NCBI GenBank assembly: GCA_038142525.1
Contig: JAYQKE010000029.1
Location: forward strand, 1-16,493
DNA: 16,493 bases
Direction of reading: 5' to 3'
From: CAJQHK01 sp038142525
GTDB lineage: Bacteria; Pseudomonadota; Alphaproteobacteria; Rickettsiales; UBA1997
Each line of letters opens with the position of its first letter. Position 1 is the first letter of the stretch. Below are positions 1 through 6,344 of the stretch, in pieces. The notes under the pieces were generated by a model. It had not been told where the DNA came from. It was given only the letters and a program-made list of their open reading frames with translations, and searched no databases. The position numbers and the translations under genes are program-made.

Positions 1-126
1 TGTGAAGCCAGTGTTTATCGAAGCGTCCTAAAATCCAAACAGGACGACCCAAACGGAGAAAGAGAGAATTTTTTGGGCGATTTTGGTAAAATTTTAGGAA
101 AATCGGAGAAGAAAAAGGACGACTGA
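1..126 (+). CDS. 3' end of an unidentified gene (partial)
   Basis: The first reading frame is open from the window edge to a TGA at 124-126, giving a 41-residue C-terminal tail that ends in a lysine and aspartate cluster (SEKKKDD). The other two plus frames hit stops early. The tail is hydrophilic, with no membrane segment or recognisable motif, so no function can be given. A 16-bp perfect palindrome follows the stop codon by three bases, which suits a real gene end. The stretch is less AT-rich than most of the window. It could be a chance open frame. Confidence 0.4.
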   Translation, partial: CEASVYRSVLKSKQDDPNGERENFLGDFGKILGKSEKKKDD

Positions 127-512
127 AATTGAGTTTTAAAACTCACAAACCCTTTGATTTACTGGGGTTAGAGTGGTAGTTGTTATTGGCTAAAAATAGA
201 GCGGAGACGAGGTTAGAACCAGTTAAACTGGCGGTGTGCAAAGCTCACTTTGCGAACTATTATCCTGATTTGCCGATCCAGAGAATGCAAGGGCTAAATG
301 CTGTTTTGGGTCGTCATAAAAATTTCGAACTTTTATGCTTGTTGAAGCAACCAACACCTTTTGCGAACTTTTGCTGTGGGTTTGAATCCCATATTAAAAT
401 AGATAATTTAAAAATTATAATATTTCAAATAAAAACCCTAACAATTATACTGGATTTGTAATTTATTTAAGGTAAATTTGCCTCAAAATCTTTTAAAAAA
501 ATTAACAAATTA
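127..512. other. Gene-poor stretch with short hairpins and direct repeats
   Basis: I see no convincing gene here. A TTG-started frame at 180-461 (93 codons) is open, but it has no recognisable domain and ends in low-complexity AT sequence. The stretch 205-390 is GC-richer than its surroundings and has RNA-like structure: a ccagtt/aactgg inverted repeat at 219-231 and a perfect gcaaag-ctca-ctttgc hairpin at 238-253. The 10-mer tttgcgaact occurs twice, at 249-258 and 360-369. A T-arm-like hairpin (gtggg, 7-base loop, cccat) lies at 376-392. A TATAAT at 416-421 is a possible -10 for the next gene, without a good -35. It may be a decayed gene, a structured RNA or plain intergenic DNA. Confidence 0.35.
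130..145 (+). terminator. Palindrome after stop codon, possible weak terminator
   Basis: The sequence tgagttttaaaactca is a perfect 16-bp palindrome starting three bases after the TGA at 124-126. It could fold into a hairpin but no T-run follows, so it is not a classical intrinsic terminator. A similar TTTAAA-centred palindrome follows the stop codon at 15425. Confidence 0.3.
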
Positions 513-1511
513 ATGACCAGTCAAATAATATCCAGCGACAATCAAATTTTTCAGCAAATTAAAAAACTACTTCATTCTGCGAAAAGAAAAATTGCTACTT
601 CCATCAATACCCAAATGGTTAAAGTCTATTTTGAGATTGGAAGAATTATTGTTGAGTATGAACAACAGGGAAAAGAAAAGGCGGAATATGGCAAGGCTAC
701 CCTAAAAATTTTAAGCAAAAAATTAACCAAAGAATTTGGCAGGGGCTTTTCAGAAAGAAATCTAGAGTATATGAGGAAATTTTATCTTTGCTATTCAATT
801 TCGCAGACAGCATCTGCGGAATTCAAATTATCATGGTCGCATTATGTTTTGTTGATCCATTTGGATGATTTATCAAGAAAATTCTATGAAATTGAGACAG
901 TGAAAAGTCACTGGGGAGTAAGAGAGTTAGACAGGCAAATATCAAGTCAATTATTTGAAAGATTGGCAATTAGCAAAAATGATGCCGAAATTTCAAAATT
1001 ATCTAGCGAAGGTCAAATTATTGAAAATCCCGATGATATAATCAAAGAACCATATGTTTTGGAATTTCTTGATTTAGAGCATAAAAAATATTCAGAAAAT
1101 GAATTAGAAGAAAAGATAATTGATAATTTAGAACATTTCTTACTTGAACTTGGTAAAGGCTTTTCTTTCCTCGGTAGGCAGAAAAGATTCTCGTTTGAAA
1201 ATGATCATTTCTACATCGATCTAGTTTTTTACAACCGACTATTAAAGTGTTTTGTCTTGATTGATCTAAAGCTTGATAAGCTAAAACATCAGGATTTAGG
1301 TCAAATGCAAATGTATGTTAATTATTATGACCGTTTTGAAAAACTACCAGAAGAAAATCCAACTATTGGTATCCTGCTCTGCAAAGAAAAGAACAAGGCT
1401 GTTGTTGAAATGACTCTGCCAGAAAAAAGCAATATTTATGCTAAAGAATATCAACTATATTTGCCAACTAAAAAGCAATTAGAAGAACAAATTAATAAAG
1501 TAATAAAATAA
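513..1511 (+). CDS. DUF1016 (YhcG-type) PD-(D/E)XK nuclease domain protein
   Basis: This is a 332-residue cytoplasmic protein, about the usual length for the YhcG/DUF1016 family. The N-terminal DUF1016_N region (about residues 10-155) carries the family signatures, including GRGFSERNLEYMRKFY (76-91) and LSWSHY (106-111). The C-terminal half (about 175-325) is the PD-(D/E)XK nuclease-like domain: FLGRQKRF at 219-226, the acidic residue D236 in FYIDLVFY, D251-L-K253 for the (D/E)xK motif, and Q264 and Y268 after it. All likely catalytic residues are present. Members are linked to DNA processing and often sit in restriction, toxin-antitoxin or mobile-element neighbourhoods; the exact biochemical role is unsettled. 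The stop lies five bases from the 3' end of the convergent XRE gene. The start is the only ATG that keeps the full N-domain, and it has no strong ribosome binding site. Confidence 0.9.
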   Translation: MTSQIISSDNQIFQQIKKLLHSAKRKIATSINTQMVKVYFEIGRIIVEYEQQGKEKAEYGKATLKILSKKLTKEFGRGFSERNLEYMRKFYLCYSISQTASAEFKLSWSHYVLLIHLDDLSRKFYEIETVKSHWGVRELDRQISSQLFERLAISKNDAEISKLSSEGQIIENPDDIIKEPYVLEFLDLEHKKYSENELEEKIIDNLEHFLLELGKGFSFLGRQKRFSFENDHFYIDLVFYNRLLKCFVLIDLKLDKLKHQDLGQMQMYVNYYDRFEKLPEENPTIGILLCKEKNKAVVEMTLPEKSNIYAKEYQLYLPTKKQLEEQINKVIK

Positions 1512-1516
1512 GTTTT

Positions 1517-1756
1517 TTAGTTCTTTTCAACCAACTCAACCAAAATCCTTCCCTTCTCACTCTCAAATCTAATGCCATTATCTTCAAATACGCCAACAAC
1601 CTTCTGCATCGTCTCAATTCTTAAATTTCTAGCTCCTCTTTCAAAATCTCCTACTGTAGCTTTAGCAATTCCAGCTCTTTTGCACAATTCCTCCTGATTC
1701 CAGTCCAGAAGTATTCTGGCGACTTTACATTGTTTGTAATTAATGATGATATTCAT
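1517..1756 (-). CDS. XRE-family helix-turn-helix regulator
   Basis: This is a 79-residue DNA-binding protein made almost entirely of one Cro/C1-type helix-turn-helix. Positions 15-45 (LDWNQEELCKRAGIAKATVGDFERGARNL) show the typical pattern of a Q-E-E-L first helix and a recognition helix ending in DFERGARN. The C-terminal stretch (Q-K-V-V-G-V-F-E-D-N-G-I-R-F-E) matches small XRE proteins common in alphaproteobacteria and prophages. There is no extra effector domain. It is convergent with the DUF1016 gene and divergent from the histidine kinase gene. A promoter and a palindrome lie just upstream, so autoregulation is likely by analogy with the family. Pairing with DUF1016 as a functional unit is possible but unproven. 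Confidence 0.85.
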   Translation of the reverse strand: MNIIINYKQCKVARILLDWNQEELCKRAGIAKATVGDFERGARNLRIETMQKVVGVFEDNGIRFESEKGRILVELVEKN

Positions 1757-1791
1757 GCGTTATTAACTTGATAAGTCAGTTCTTTAATATT

Positions 1792-1828
1792 ACTATACAG
1801 TCTATTAGTATGAATGCTAATATTAGTA
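1792..1828 (-). promoter_or_regulatory. Promoter with overlapping palindrome for the XRE gene
   Basis: On the minus strand a -35 box TTAGCA (plus positions 1815-1820) is followed, after exactly 17 bases, by a -10 box TATAGT (1792-1797); they match the sigma70 consensus at 4/6 and 5/6. A perfect 10-bp palindrome ctaatattag (1817-1826) overlaps the -35. The 7-mer attagta occurs at 1804-1810 and 1822-1828, 18 bases apart. This is a plausible autoregulatory operator, and it could also affect the divergent kinase gene. Confidence 0.5.
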
Positions 1829-1850
1829 CTTTCGATTATTTTATTATAAT
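1823..1850 (+). promoter_or_regulatory. Possible promoter for the histidine kinase gene
   Basis: A perfect TATAAT at 1845-1850 lies 31 bases before the ATG at 1882. The best -35 candidate, ttagta at 1823-1828 with a 16-base spacer, matches poorly and overlaps the palindrome of the divergent XRE promoter. If real, the two divergent genes share a control region. Confidence 0.3.
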
Positions 1851-1881
1851 CATTTAATTTCACAATCTTAATTTTCTAATA

Positions 1882-2556
1882 ATGTTTAAAAATATAATAG
1901 ATAAAAATCATGATAAAATTCAGCAGGTTAAAAGTTTAGCAGGTTCAATTGCTCATGAAACAAGAAATCCTCTTGCCGGTATTAAAGGATGCTGCGATTT
2001 AATGAAAACTAACCTTCAAGAATTAATAGAATATGTTGATTTAATCGCTGATAGTTCGAATCAGGGTTTGGCAATGATTGATATGATTATGGCTAATATT
2101 AGGGAGGGAGAGATTGATAAAAGTAATTTTACCAATTTATCAATTTCCGATACAGTTAAAAAGGCAATCAAGCAATATTCTTATAAAAACGAGGATGAGA
2201 AGGTTTTGGTCAACTTAGATTTAGAGAATGACTTCATTTTTAAGGGCGATGAGAATATGATGGTTTTTGTTATTTTCAATCTGCTAAAAAACTCATTTTA
2301 TTATAAATCAAAAATTGAAATCAGAACTGAGGTAAAATCTGACGGCAATTATCTATATTTTAAAGATTATGGTCCTGGAATTGAATCTGATAAATTAGAG
2401 CTAATTTTTGAGAGTTTCTTTACCTCTGGCAAAAAAGATGGAACAGGACTTGGATTGCCATTTTGCCGAAGAATTATGAGGGCTTTTGATGGCGATATTG
2501 TTTGTAGATCTGAGGTGGGTGTGTGGACGGAATTTGAGATGACATTTCCTCATTAA
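1882..2556 (+). CDS. Orphan soluble sensor histidine kinase (core only)
   Basis: This 224-residue protein contains just the two-component kinase core. The H-box SIAHETRNPLAGIKG puts the phospho-accepting histidine at residue 25. The N-box (NLLKNSFYY, N137), G1 box (KDYGPGI, 161-167), F-box (FESFF, 176-180) and G2 box (GTGLGL, 187-192) follow in order, so catalysis looks intact. There is no membrane segment, PAS, GAF or receiver domain, and only about 15 residues precede the H-box, so signal input must come from a partner protein or the domain was lost. The H-box context (AGSIAHE.RNPLAGI) resembles the kinase part of CqsS-like autoinducer sensors, but that link is weak. No response regulator is in the window. 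Hexanucleotide repeats follow within 20 bases of the stop. Confidence 0.88.
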   Translation: MFKNIIDKNHDKIQQVKSLAGSIAHETRNPLAGIKGCCDLMKTNLQELIEYVDLIADSSNQGLAMIDMIMANIREGEIDKSNFTNLSISDTVKKAIKQYSYKNEDEKVLVNLDLENDFIFKGDENMMVFVIFNLLKNSFYYKSKIEIRTEVKSDGNYLYFKDYGPGIESDKLELIFESFFTSGKKDGTGLGLPFCRRIMRAFDGDIVCRSEVGVWTEFEMTFPH

Positions 2557-2574
2557 TTTTTCAAAATAATCTAG

Positions 2575-2616
2575 ACTGGCACTGGCACATAAGCATAAGC
2601 ATAAGCATAAGCATAA
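2575..2616. repeat. Two adjacent hexanucleotide tandem arrays
   Basis: Two copies of actggc (2575-2586) run directly into four full copies of cataag plus a partial fifth (2588-2616). They lie between the kinase gene and the promoter of the GHMP kinase gene, ending 16 bases before a TTGACA box. No gene reads through them. A period of six would change promoter-proximal spacing rather than a reading frame. Confidence 0.9.
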
Positions 2617-2632
2617 TTTTATCAGAATTAAA

Positions 2633-2660
2633 TTGACAAATTCAAAATATCTTATAAAAT
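2633..2660 (+). promoter_or_regulatory. Promoter of the GHMP kinase / GT2 operon
   Basis: A perfect TTGACA at 2633-2638 is followed by a 16-base spacer and TAAAAT at 2655-2660 (5/6 match to TATAAT). Transcription would start near 2667, leaving a leader of about 80 bases before the ATG at 2749. The hexamer array lies immediately upstream. Confidence 0.55.
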
Positions 2661-2748
2661 AATTCGAGCTATATTTTATCCTCAACGTAAAATTGAGCTT
2701 TGGTATGTAAAAGTAGAGTTTAGTTAAATTTTAATTTTTAAAAATCTT

Positions 2749-3792
2749 ATGTTAAATGATCTAACTATTAGAGCTTGCTCCCCATTAAAACTTTGGCTTG
2801 GTGGCGAGGATACAGATGTTGAATCTTTTTATAATAAGCATGATGGTGCAGTTGTAAATGCTACAATAAATTTATATACTCATTGCACTATAAATTCTAA
2901 AAACAATGGAAAAATTAAATTTCTTGCTACAGATTTACAAGAAAATTTTGAGTGTGATAGCACTAATTACATAGAGCCAACAGCAGTATTGAAGCTACAC
3001 AAAGCCATATATAACTATATCATAAAGCATTATAATGACAATCAACCCATCGATCATGAAGTAATTACCTACTCTGATGTTCCTATTGATTCTGGTTTAT
3101 ATTCTTCCTCTATTCTTGCAATCTCAATTATTAAAGCATATACAGAACTTCTTTCTTTGCCTCTTGGAAGTCACGATATATCAAGCCTAGCTTACAAGAT
3201 TGAAAGAAGTGATCTTGGAACAAAAGGTAAAAAACAAGACTATTACTCCACAACTTTTGGTGGCTTTAATTTTATGGAGTTTCAAAAAGACGATAAGGCT
3301 ATTATTAATCCACTTAGAATAGAAAAGTCAATAATTCTAGAATTAGAACAACATCTAATCCTTTTTGATACTGGGGTGTCACTTGAATCTACCAATGTTA
3401 ACCAAGAAAAAAGCAGTCAAGATTCTCAGAATACAATAGATTCCCTACTAAAAGCGAAACAAGAGGCTCTTAACATTAAGGAGTATCTCCTTAAAAGTAA
3501 TTTTGAAGATGTTATAGAATCAATTCAAAAAGGTTGGCAACTAAGCAGAGAGAGATCTAAGCCTGCGATCCATAATTATACAAATGAAGTTTACAAAAAG
3601 ATTATAAATGCTGGAGCATTGGCGGGGAAAATATTTGGCGACAATGGTAAATTCATTATATTTTTAGTTAGACCATCAAAAAGGATGGAGATTTTACGAA
3701 TTTTATCCAAAGAAAAAACCAGACAAGTTTATCATCTTCATTTTGTTGAAGAGGGATCAAGAAGTTGGATTGTTGGGAATAACAATGAATAA
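2749..3792 (+). CDS. GHMP-family sugar kinase, HddA-like, with eroded ATP-binding motifs
   Basis: This 347-residue protein has the layout and length of D-glycero-D-manno-heptose 7-phosphate kinases (HddA), which make heptose 1,7-bisphosphate for GDP-heptose. Typical landmarks are GGAVVNATI-like DGAVVNATI (32-40), the catalytic-region QDYYSTTFGGFNFMEF (163-178) and NAGALAGKI (287-295). The glycine-rich motifs are altered. Motif 1, usually AGGGTD, reads GGEDTD (18-23). Motif 2, usually PPGSGLGSSSA, reads PIDSGLYSSSI (112-122). Motif 3, usually SGAGGGGF, reads FGDNGKF (296-302). The fold is probably kept, but activity may be reduced, changed or lost. Its stop overlaps the next start by eight bases, so the two genes are co-translated. 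GmhA and a clear HddC are absent from the window, although a HAD phosphatase and a nucleotidyltransferase lie nearby on the other strand. Confidence 0.8.
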   Translation: MLNDLTIRACSPLKLWLGGEDTDVESFYNKHDGAVVNATINLYTHCTINSKNNGKIKFLATDLQENFECDSTNYIEPTAVLKLHKAIYNYIIKHYNDNQPIDHEVITYSDVPIDSGLYSSSILAISIIKAYTELLSLPLGSHDISSLAYKIERSDLGTKGKKQDYYSTTFGGFNFMEFQKDDKAIINPLRIEKSIILELEQHLILFDTGVSLESTNVNQEKSSQDSQNTIDSLLKAKQEALNIKEYLLKSNFEDVIESIQKGWQLSRERSKPAIHNYTNEVYKKIINAGALAGKIFGDNGKFIIFLVRPSKRMEILRILSKEKTRQVYHLHFVEEGSRSWIVGNNNE

Positions 3793-4546
3793 AAAAGATA
3801 TTCTGCTATCAGCAATAGTAGTGGCACATAATGAAGAATATCATTTAGATGAATGTTTAAAAACATTATCATTTGTTGATGAGCTAGTGGTTGTTTTGGA
3901 TAAATGCACTGATAAGTCAAAAGAAATAGCCTTAAAACATACTAAAAATATTATCGAAGGATCATGGAATATAGAAGGAGAAAGAAGAAATACTGCTCTT
4001 GATAATTGTCATGGCAAATGGGTGTTAGAGTTGGATGCCGATGAGAGAATATCAGAAGAATTAAGAAAAGAGATTCTAGCTAATATTAAAACCAACGATA
4101 AATGTAATTTTAAAACATTGGTGCATAACTATGTCGGCAACAGATTCGTCAAATATGGCTGGTTAAGGGTTATGGGTAAACATGATGAGCAATTCATCCA
4201 CTATAATGGAAATAAAAAATATGCTGAGGATAGAAGTTTGCACCCAATAGCTGACCTAAGGGGAGAGACAAAGACGTTACAAAATCCGATAATTCATTAT
4301 ATGGATCATGATATAGCCGATCTTATTAACCGCTTTAATCGCTATACAAGCTTAAGAGCTAAAGATATTATTGCATCAGGTAAAAAAGTAAAAAAGAGGG
4401 GTCTATGCTTATTATTTTTCAGCTTCCTTAATCGCTTCTTCAAGGCTTTTATAAAGGGTAAGGGGTATAGAGAAGGAGGTTTAGGTTTATTGGTTTCCTT
4501 TTTTAGCAGTAGTTATAATTTGGCAAACTTATTTAAAAGCTATTGA
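3785..4546 (+). CDS. Family 2 glycosyltransferase (LPS core WaaE/KdtX-like)
   Basis: This is a 253-residue GT-A glycosyltransferase. It opens with LSAIVVAHNEEYHLDECL (8-25), the nucleotide-sugar binding start of GT2 enzymes, and has the metal-binding motif LDADER (83-88) and the conserved GERRN (65-69). The C-terminal FFKAFIKGKGYREGG segment is basic and amphipathic, as expected for a membrane-associated LPS enzyme on the cytoplasmic face. I chose the ATG at 3785 rather than an in-frame ATG at 3743, because the extra 14 residues lie inside the kinase gene and the GT2 fold starts right after MNKKD. The ATG overlaps the kinase stop by eight bases, indicating translational coupling. The acceptor and sugar cannot be read from sequence; a heptose or hexose transfer to LPS core is the usual role of close relatives. 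Confidence 0.87.
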   Translation: MNKKDILLSAIVVAHNEEYHLDECLKTLSFVDELVVVLDKCTDKSKEIALKHTKNIIEGSWNIEGERRNTALDNCHGKWVLELDADERISEELRKEILANIKTNDKCNFKTLVHNYVGNRFVKYGWLRVMGKHDEQFIHYNGNKKYAEDRSLHPIADLRGETKTLQNPIIHYMDHDIADLINRFNRYTSLRAKDIIASGKKVKKRGLCLLFFSFLNRFFKAFIKGKGYREGGLGLLVSFFSSSYNLANLFKSY

Positions 4547-4635
4547 GATACTAAATAGTTCTAAAAATAAAGAATAATAGACGCTGTTAGCTAATTAATA
4601 AAACATCTTATTTTACCCTGTTTTTTGCTTATTTT

Positions 4636-4968
4636 TTAATATAAATAAGCTCTAAGTTCCTTAATTTTCCCTTCTTGCCATTTAATTATATCAACTCCAA
4701 CTAATTTCTTCTGTCCTAAATTCAATTCAAATTCTATTATGGTAGTATCTTGATCAATAAAAATATTATTATCTGTAAAGCTCAAATTATCATGCTCTTT
4801 AAATATATCAGATATCATATTAATAATATTTTCTTTACCTTTAACTCCATTTGGATTTGCTGGATCAAATAAAATAGCATCTTGGTTAAAAAAATCCTCA
4901 ATTAAAGATAAATTTTTATCATCAAAGGCCTTAATATATTCTTTAGTATTATTTATTAAATTAGTCAT
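4636..4968 (-). CDS. SnoaL-like / NTF2-fold small protein
   Basis: This 110-residue protein has the SnoaL/NTF2-like pattern: a helical start (NTKEYIKAFDDKNLSLIEDFF), the loop AILFDPANPNGVKGKENI (about 31-48), then strands ending in IIKWQEGKIKELRAY. Such proteins form a small alpha+beta barrel and are isomerases, hydrolases or ligand-binding subunits, so the family name does not fix a reaction. It is the last gene of the minus-strand operon, 24 bases after the phosphodiesterase-like gene. Presence in a nucleotide-sugar operon suggests an accessory or isomerase role, which is inference. A gcttattt/aaataagc inverted repeat (4627-4650) covers its stop codon. Confidence 0.72.
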   Translation of the reverse strand: MTNLINNTKEYIKAFDDKNLSLIEDFFNQDAILFDPANPNGVKGKENIINMISDIFKEHDNLSFTDNNIFIDQDTTIIEFELNLGQKKLVGVDIIKWQEGKIKELRAYLY

Positions 4969-4992
4969 TTTTACGTGATTTCAAGTTAAAAA

Positions 4993-5598
4993 TTAAAATT
5001 CCTCAGGAAAATCAGTGCAAATCATCAGATTATTATCATTTAATTTATTATCTTTAATGATTTTTTTATATTCCTGCCATATTTCTTTATAATTTCTACT
5101 GTGAAGTTCTGGTGAAACAATAGCAACTTTCTTGCCATTATTTATATGTTTCATAATAGCTTCTTCATTAATCCAGTGATCTGTAAATTCATCAAGCCAT
5201 ACTCCTTCAGCTTTTTCATAAAAAGAAGGGTTGCTTTCAAATTCACTTTGTCTAGTAAAAAACTTAATATCTGATTTAATATATCCTAATATATCTGGTA
5301 CAGCCATATCAAAGACAAAGTAATTTTTAATATTAAATTTAATTAATAAACTTTTAAGAATTTGCCCTAAACCGCATGCTTTAATATTAATTGCAATTAC
5401 ATTATTACATTTATGTTGATTATAAATTTCAAAAAATTCTTTTAATGCAATATGATTGCTATTATCTACCACAGGATCATGAGCAATTATTAATTCTCCA
5501 TGAAAATCTCTAACGTCAATCTCAAAACCAACTTTATTAGAAAAACAATCTTTAAATTTTTTAAGAGATGGGTTATTAGCTCTATGTAATATTAACAT
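4993..5598 (-). CDS. Glycerophosphodiester phosphodiesterase-like (PLC-like TIM barrel) protein
   Basis: This is a 201-residue cytoplasmic protein, shorter than typical GlpQ/UgpQ enzymes (about 240-350). The catalytic signatures are visible: ILHRANNP with H5, GFEIDVRDFHGELIIAHDP with E26, D28 and H40, and later conserved strands such as VIAINIKACG. It has no signal peptide. Members hydrolyse glycerophosphodiesters, but compact versions occur inside polysaccharide loci next to nucleotidyltransferases and HAD phosphatases, where the substrate is unknown. Its ATG overlaps the stop of the nucleotidyltransferase gene by one base (TAATG), so the two are tightly coupled. That suggests it acts on a product or by-product of that enzyme, which is inference. 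Confidence 0.75.
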   Translation of the reverse strand: MLILHRANNPSLKKFKDCFSNKVGFEIDVRDFHGELIIAHDPVVDNSNHIALKEFFEIYNQHKCNNVIAINIKACGLGQILKSLLIKFNIKNYFVFDMAVPDILGYIKSDIKFFTRQSEFESNPSFYEKAEGVWLDEFTDHWINEEAIMKHINNGKKVAIVSPELHSRNYKEIWQEYKKIIKDNKLNDNNLMICTDFPEEF

Positions 5599-6344
5599 TA
5601 AGATCTCTTTAAATATTTTTGTAAATCTTCTGGAGTGCCAAGACCATGCATTGCGCTATTTTCTATATTAAAAATCCCAACTTTATTACCATTTTTAATT
5701 ATATAATTATAAACAGGACAAACATAAAATTCATTGTTAAATCTATCATTATTAATAATCATATCAATTGCCCCATCAACAAATATACTACCTTTTCTAT
5801 ATAGATATATTCCAACAGTAGCATATTGTGAAATAACTTGTTTTTCAGCTACTTTTTCAACCAAACTATTTTCATCAATTTTTGCAAAACTCCATTTTGG
5901 GTTTTTTTCTTCATCAATAAATGTTAAAATTGAAGCATCTAAATCCTTATTAACAGCATCATCAATAAAATTTTTAATCTCAAAATCGACAATTTGATCT
6001 GAATTAGCAAAAATCAACATATCGTCATTATTGATATATTTTCTAGCAAATAAAACCGTGCAAGTCGCCCCTTCAGTGGTTTTATCCACAGTAATAAAAG
6101 TTACATTATATTTCTCCTGTAAATATTCGACTAATTCTTTTTCCTTATTTAAATGTTCTTGCTTAGCTATTAAAAAATAACTAATTTCATAATTATCATT
6201 TTCAAAAGCCAAATTATCCATCACTCTTTGAATCATTGGCTTACCATTTACATCAATAAATGGTTTTGGGTTTTTATATCCTGCCTTGGCAAACCTTGAG
6301 CCATTTCCGGCCATTGGAATAACTATATTGACTTTATTGATCAT
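5598..6344 (-). CDS. Sugar-phosphate nucleotidyltransferase (NTP_transferase family)
   Basis: This 248-residue cytoplasmic enzyme would join an NTP and a sugar or polyol phosphate to make an NDP-sugar. It starts with VNIVIPMAGNGSRFAKAGYKNPKPFI in two parts: the nucleotide-binding G-N-G-S-R-F loop (14-19) and the lysine of NPKPFI (about 26-31). A further motif is LIFANSDQIV (about 109-118), whose aspartate is the expected metal ligand. VGIYLYRKGS and FYVCPVYNYII complete the fold. There is no left-handed beta-helix acetyltransferase tail, so it is a short, transferase-only form. The substrate cannot be told from sequence. Its start lies 11 bases inside the HAD gene and its stop is coupled to the phosphodiesterase gene, so HAD, transferase and phosphodiesterase are probably consecutive steps. 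Confidence 0.85.
   Translation of the reverse strand: MINKVNIVIPMAGNGSRFAKAGYKNPKPFIDVNGKPMIQRVMDNLAFENDNYEISYFLIAKQEHLNKEKELVEYLQEKYNVTFITVDKTTEGATCTVLFARKYINNDDMLIFANSDQIVDFEIKNFIDDAVNKDLDASILTFIDEEKNPKWSFAKIDENSLVEKVAEKQVISQYATVGIYLYRKGSIFVDGAIDMIINNDRFNNEFYVCPVYNYIIKNGNKVGIFNIENSAMHGLGTPEDLQKYLKRS

Noticed and set aside
376..392. T-arm-like hairpin suggesting a tRNA gene
   Set aside because: No matching acceptor stem, D-arm or anticodon arm can be drawn at the right distances, and the loop lacks the usual C of TTC.
180..461. 93-codon TTG-started frame as a real protein gene
   Set aside because: No domain or ribosome binding site; the C-terminal third is low-complexity AT sequence, and the region has RNA-like hairpins instead.
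2401..2685. 94-codon minus-strand frame with repeated Leu-Cys
   Set aside because: It is a shadow of the kinase gene and of the hexamer array; the Leu-Cys repeat is just the translated cataag units.
4627..4650. gcttattt/aaataagc hairpin as an intrinsic terminator between convergent operons
   Set aside because: On neither strand is the stem followed by a T-run, and it lies partly inside the minus-strand coding end.
5734..5997. 87-codon plus-strand frame inside the nucleotidyltransferase
   Set aside because: Antisense shadow of a gene with full family motifs; the translation has no recognisable features.
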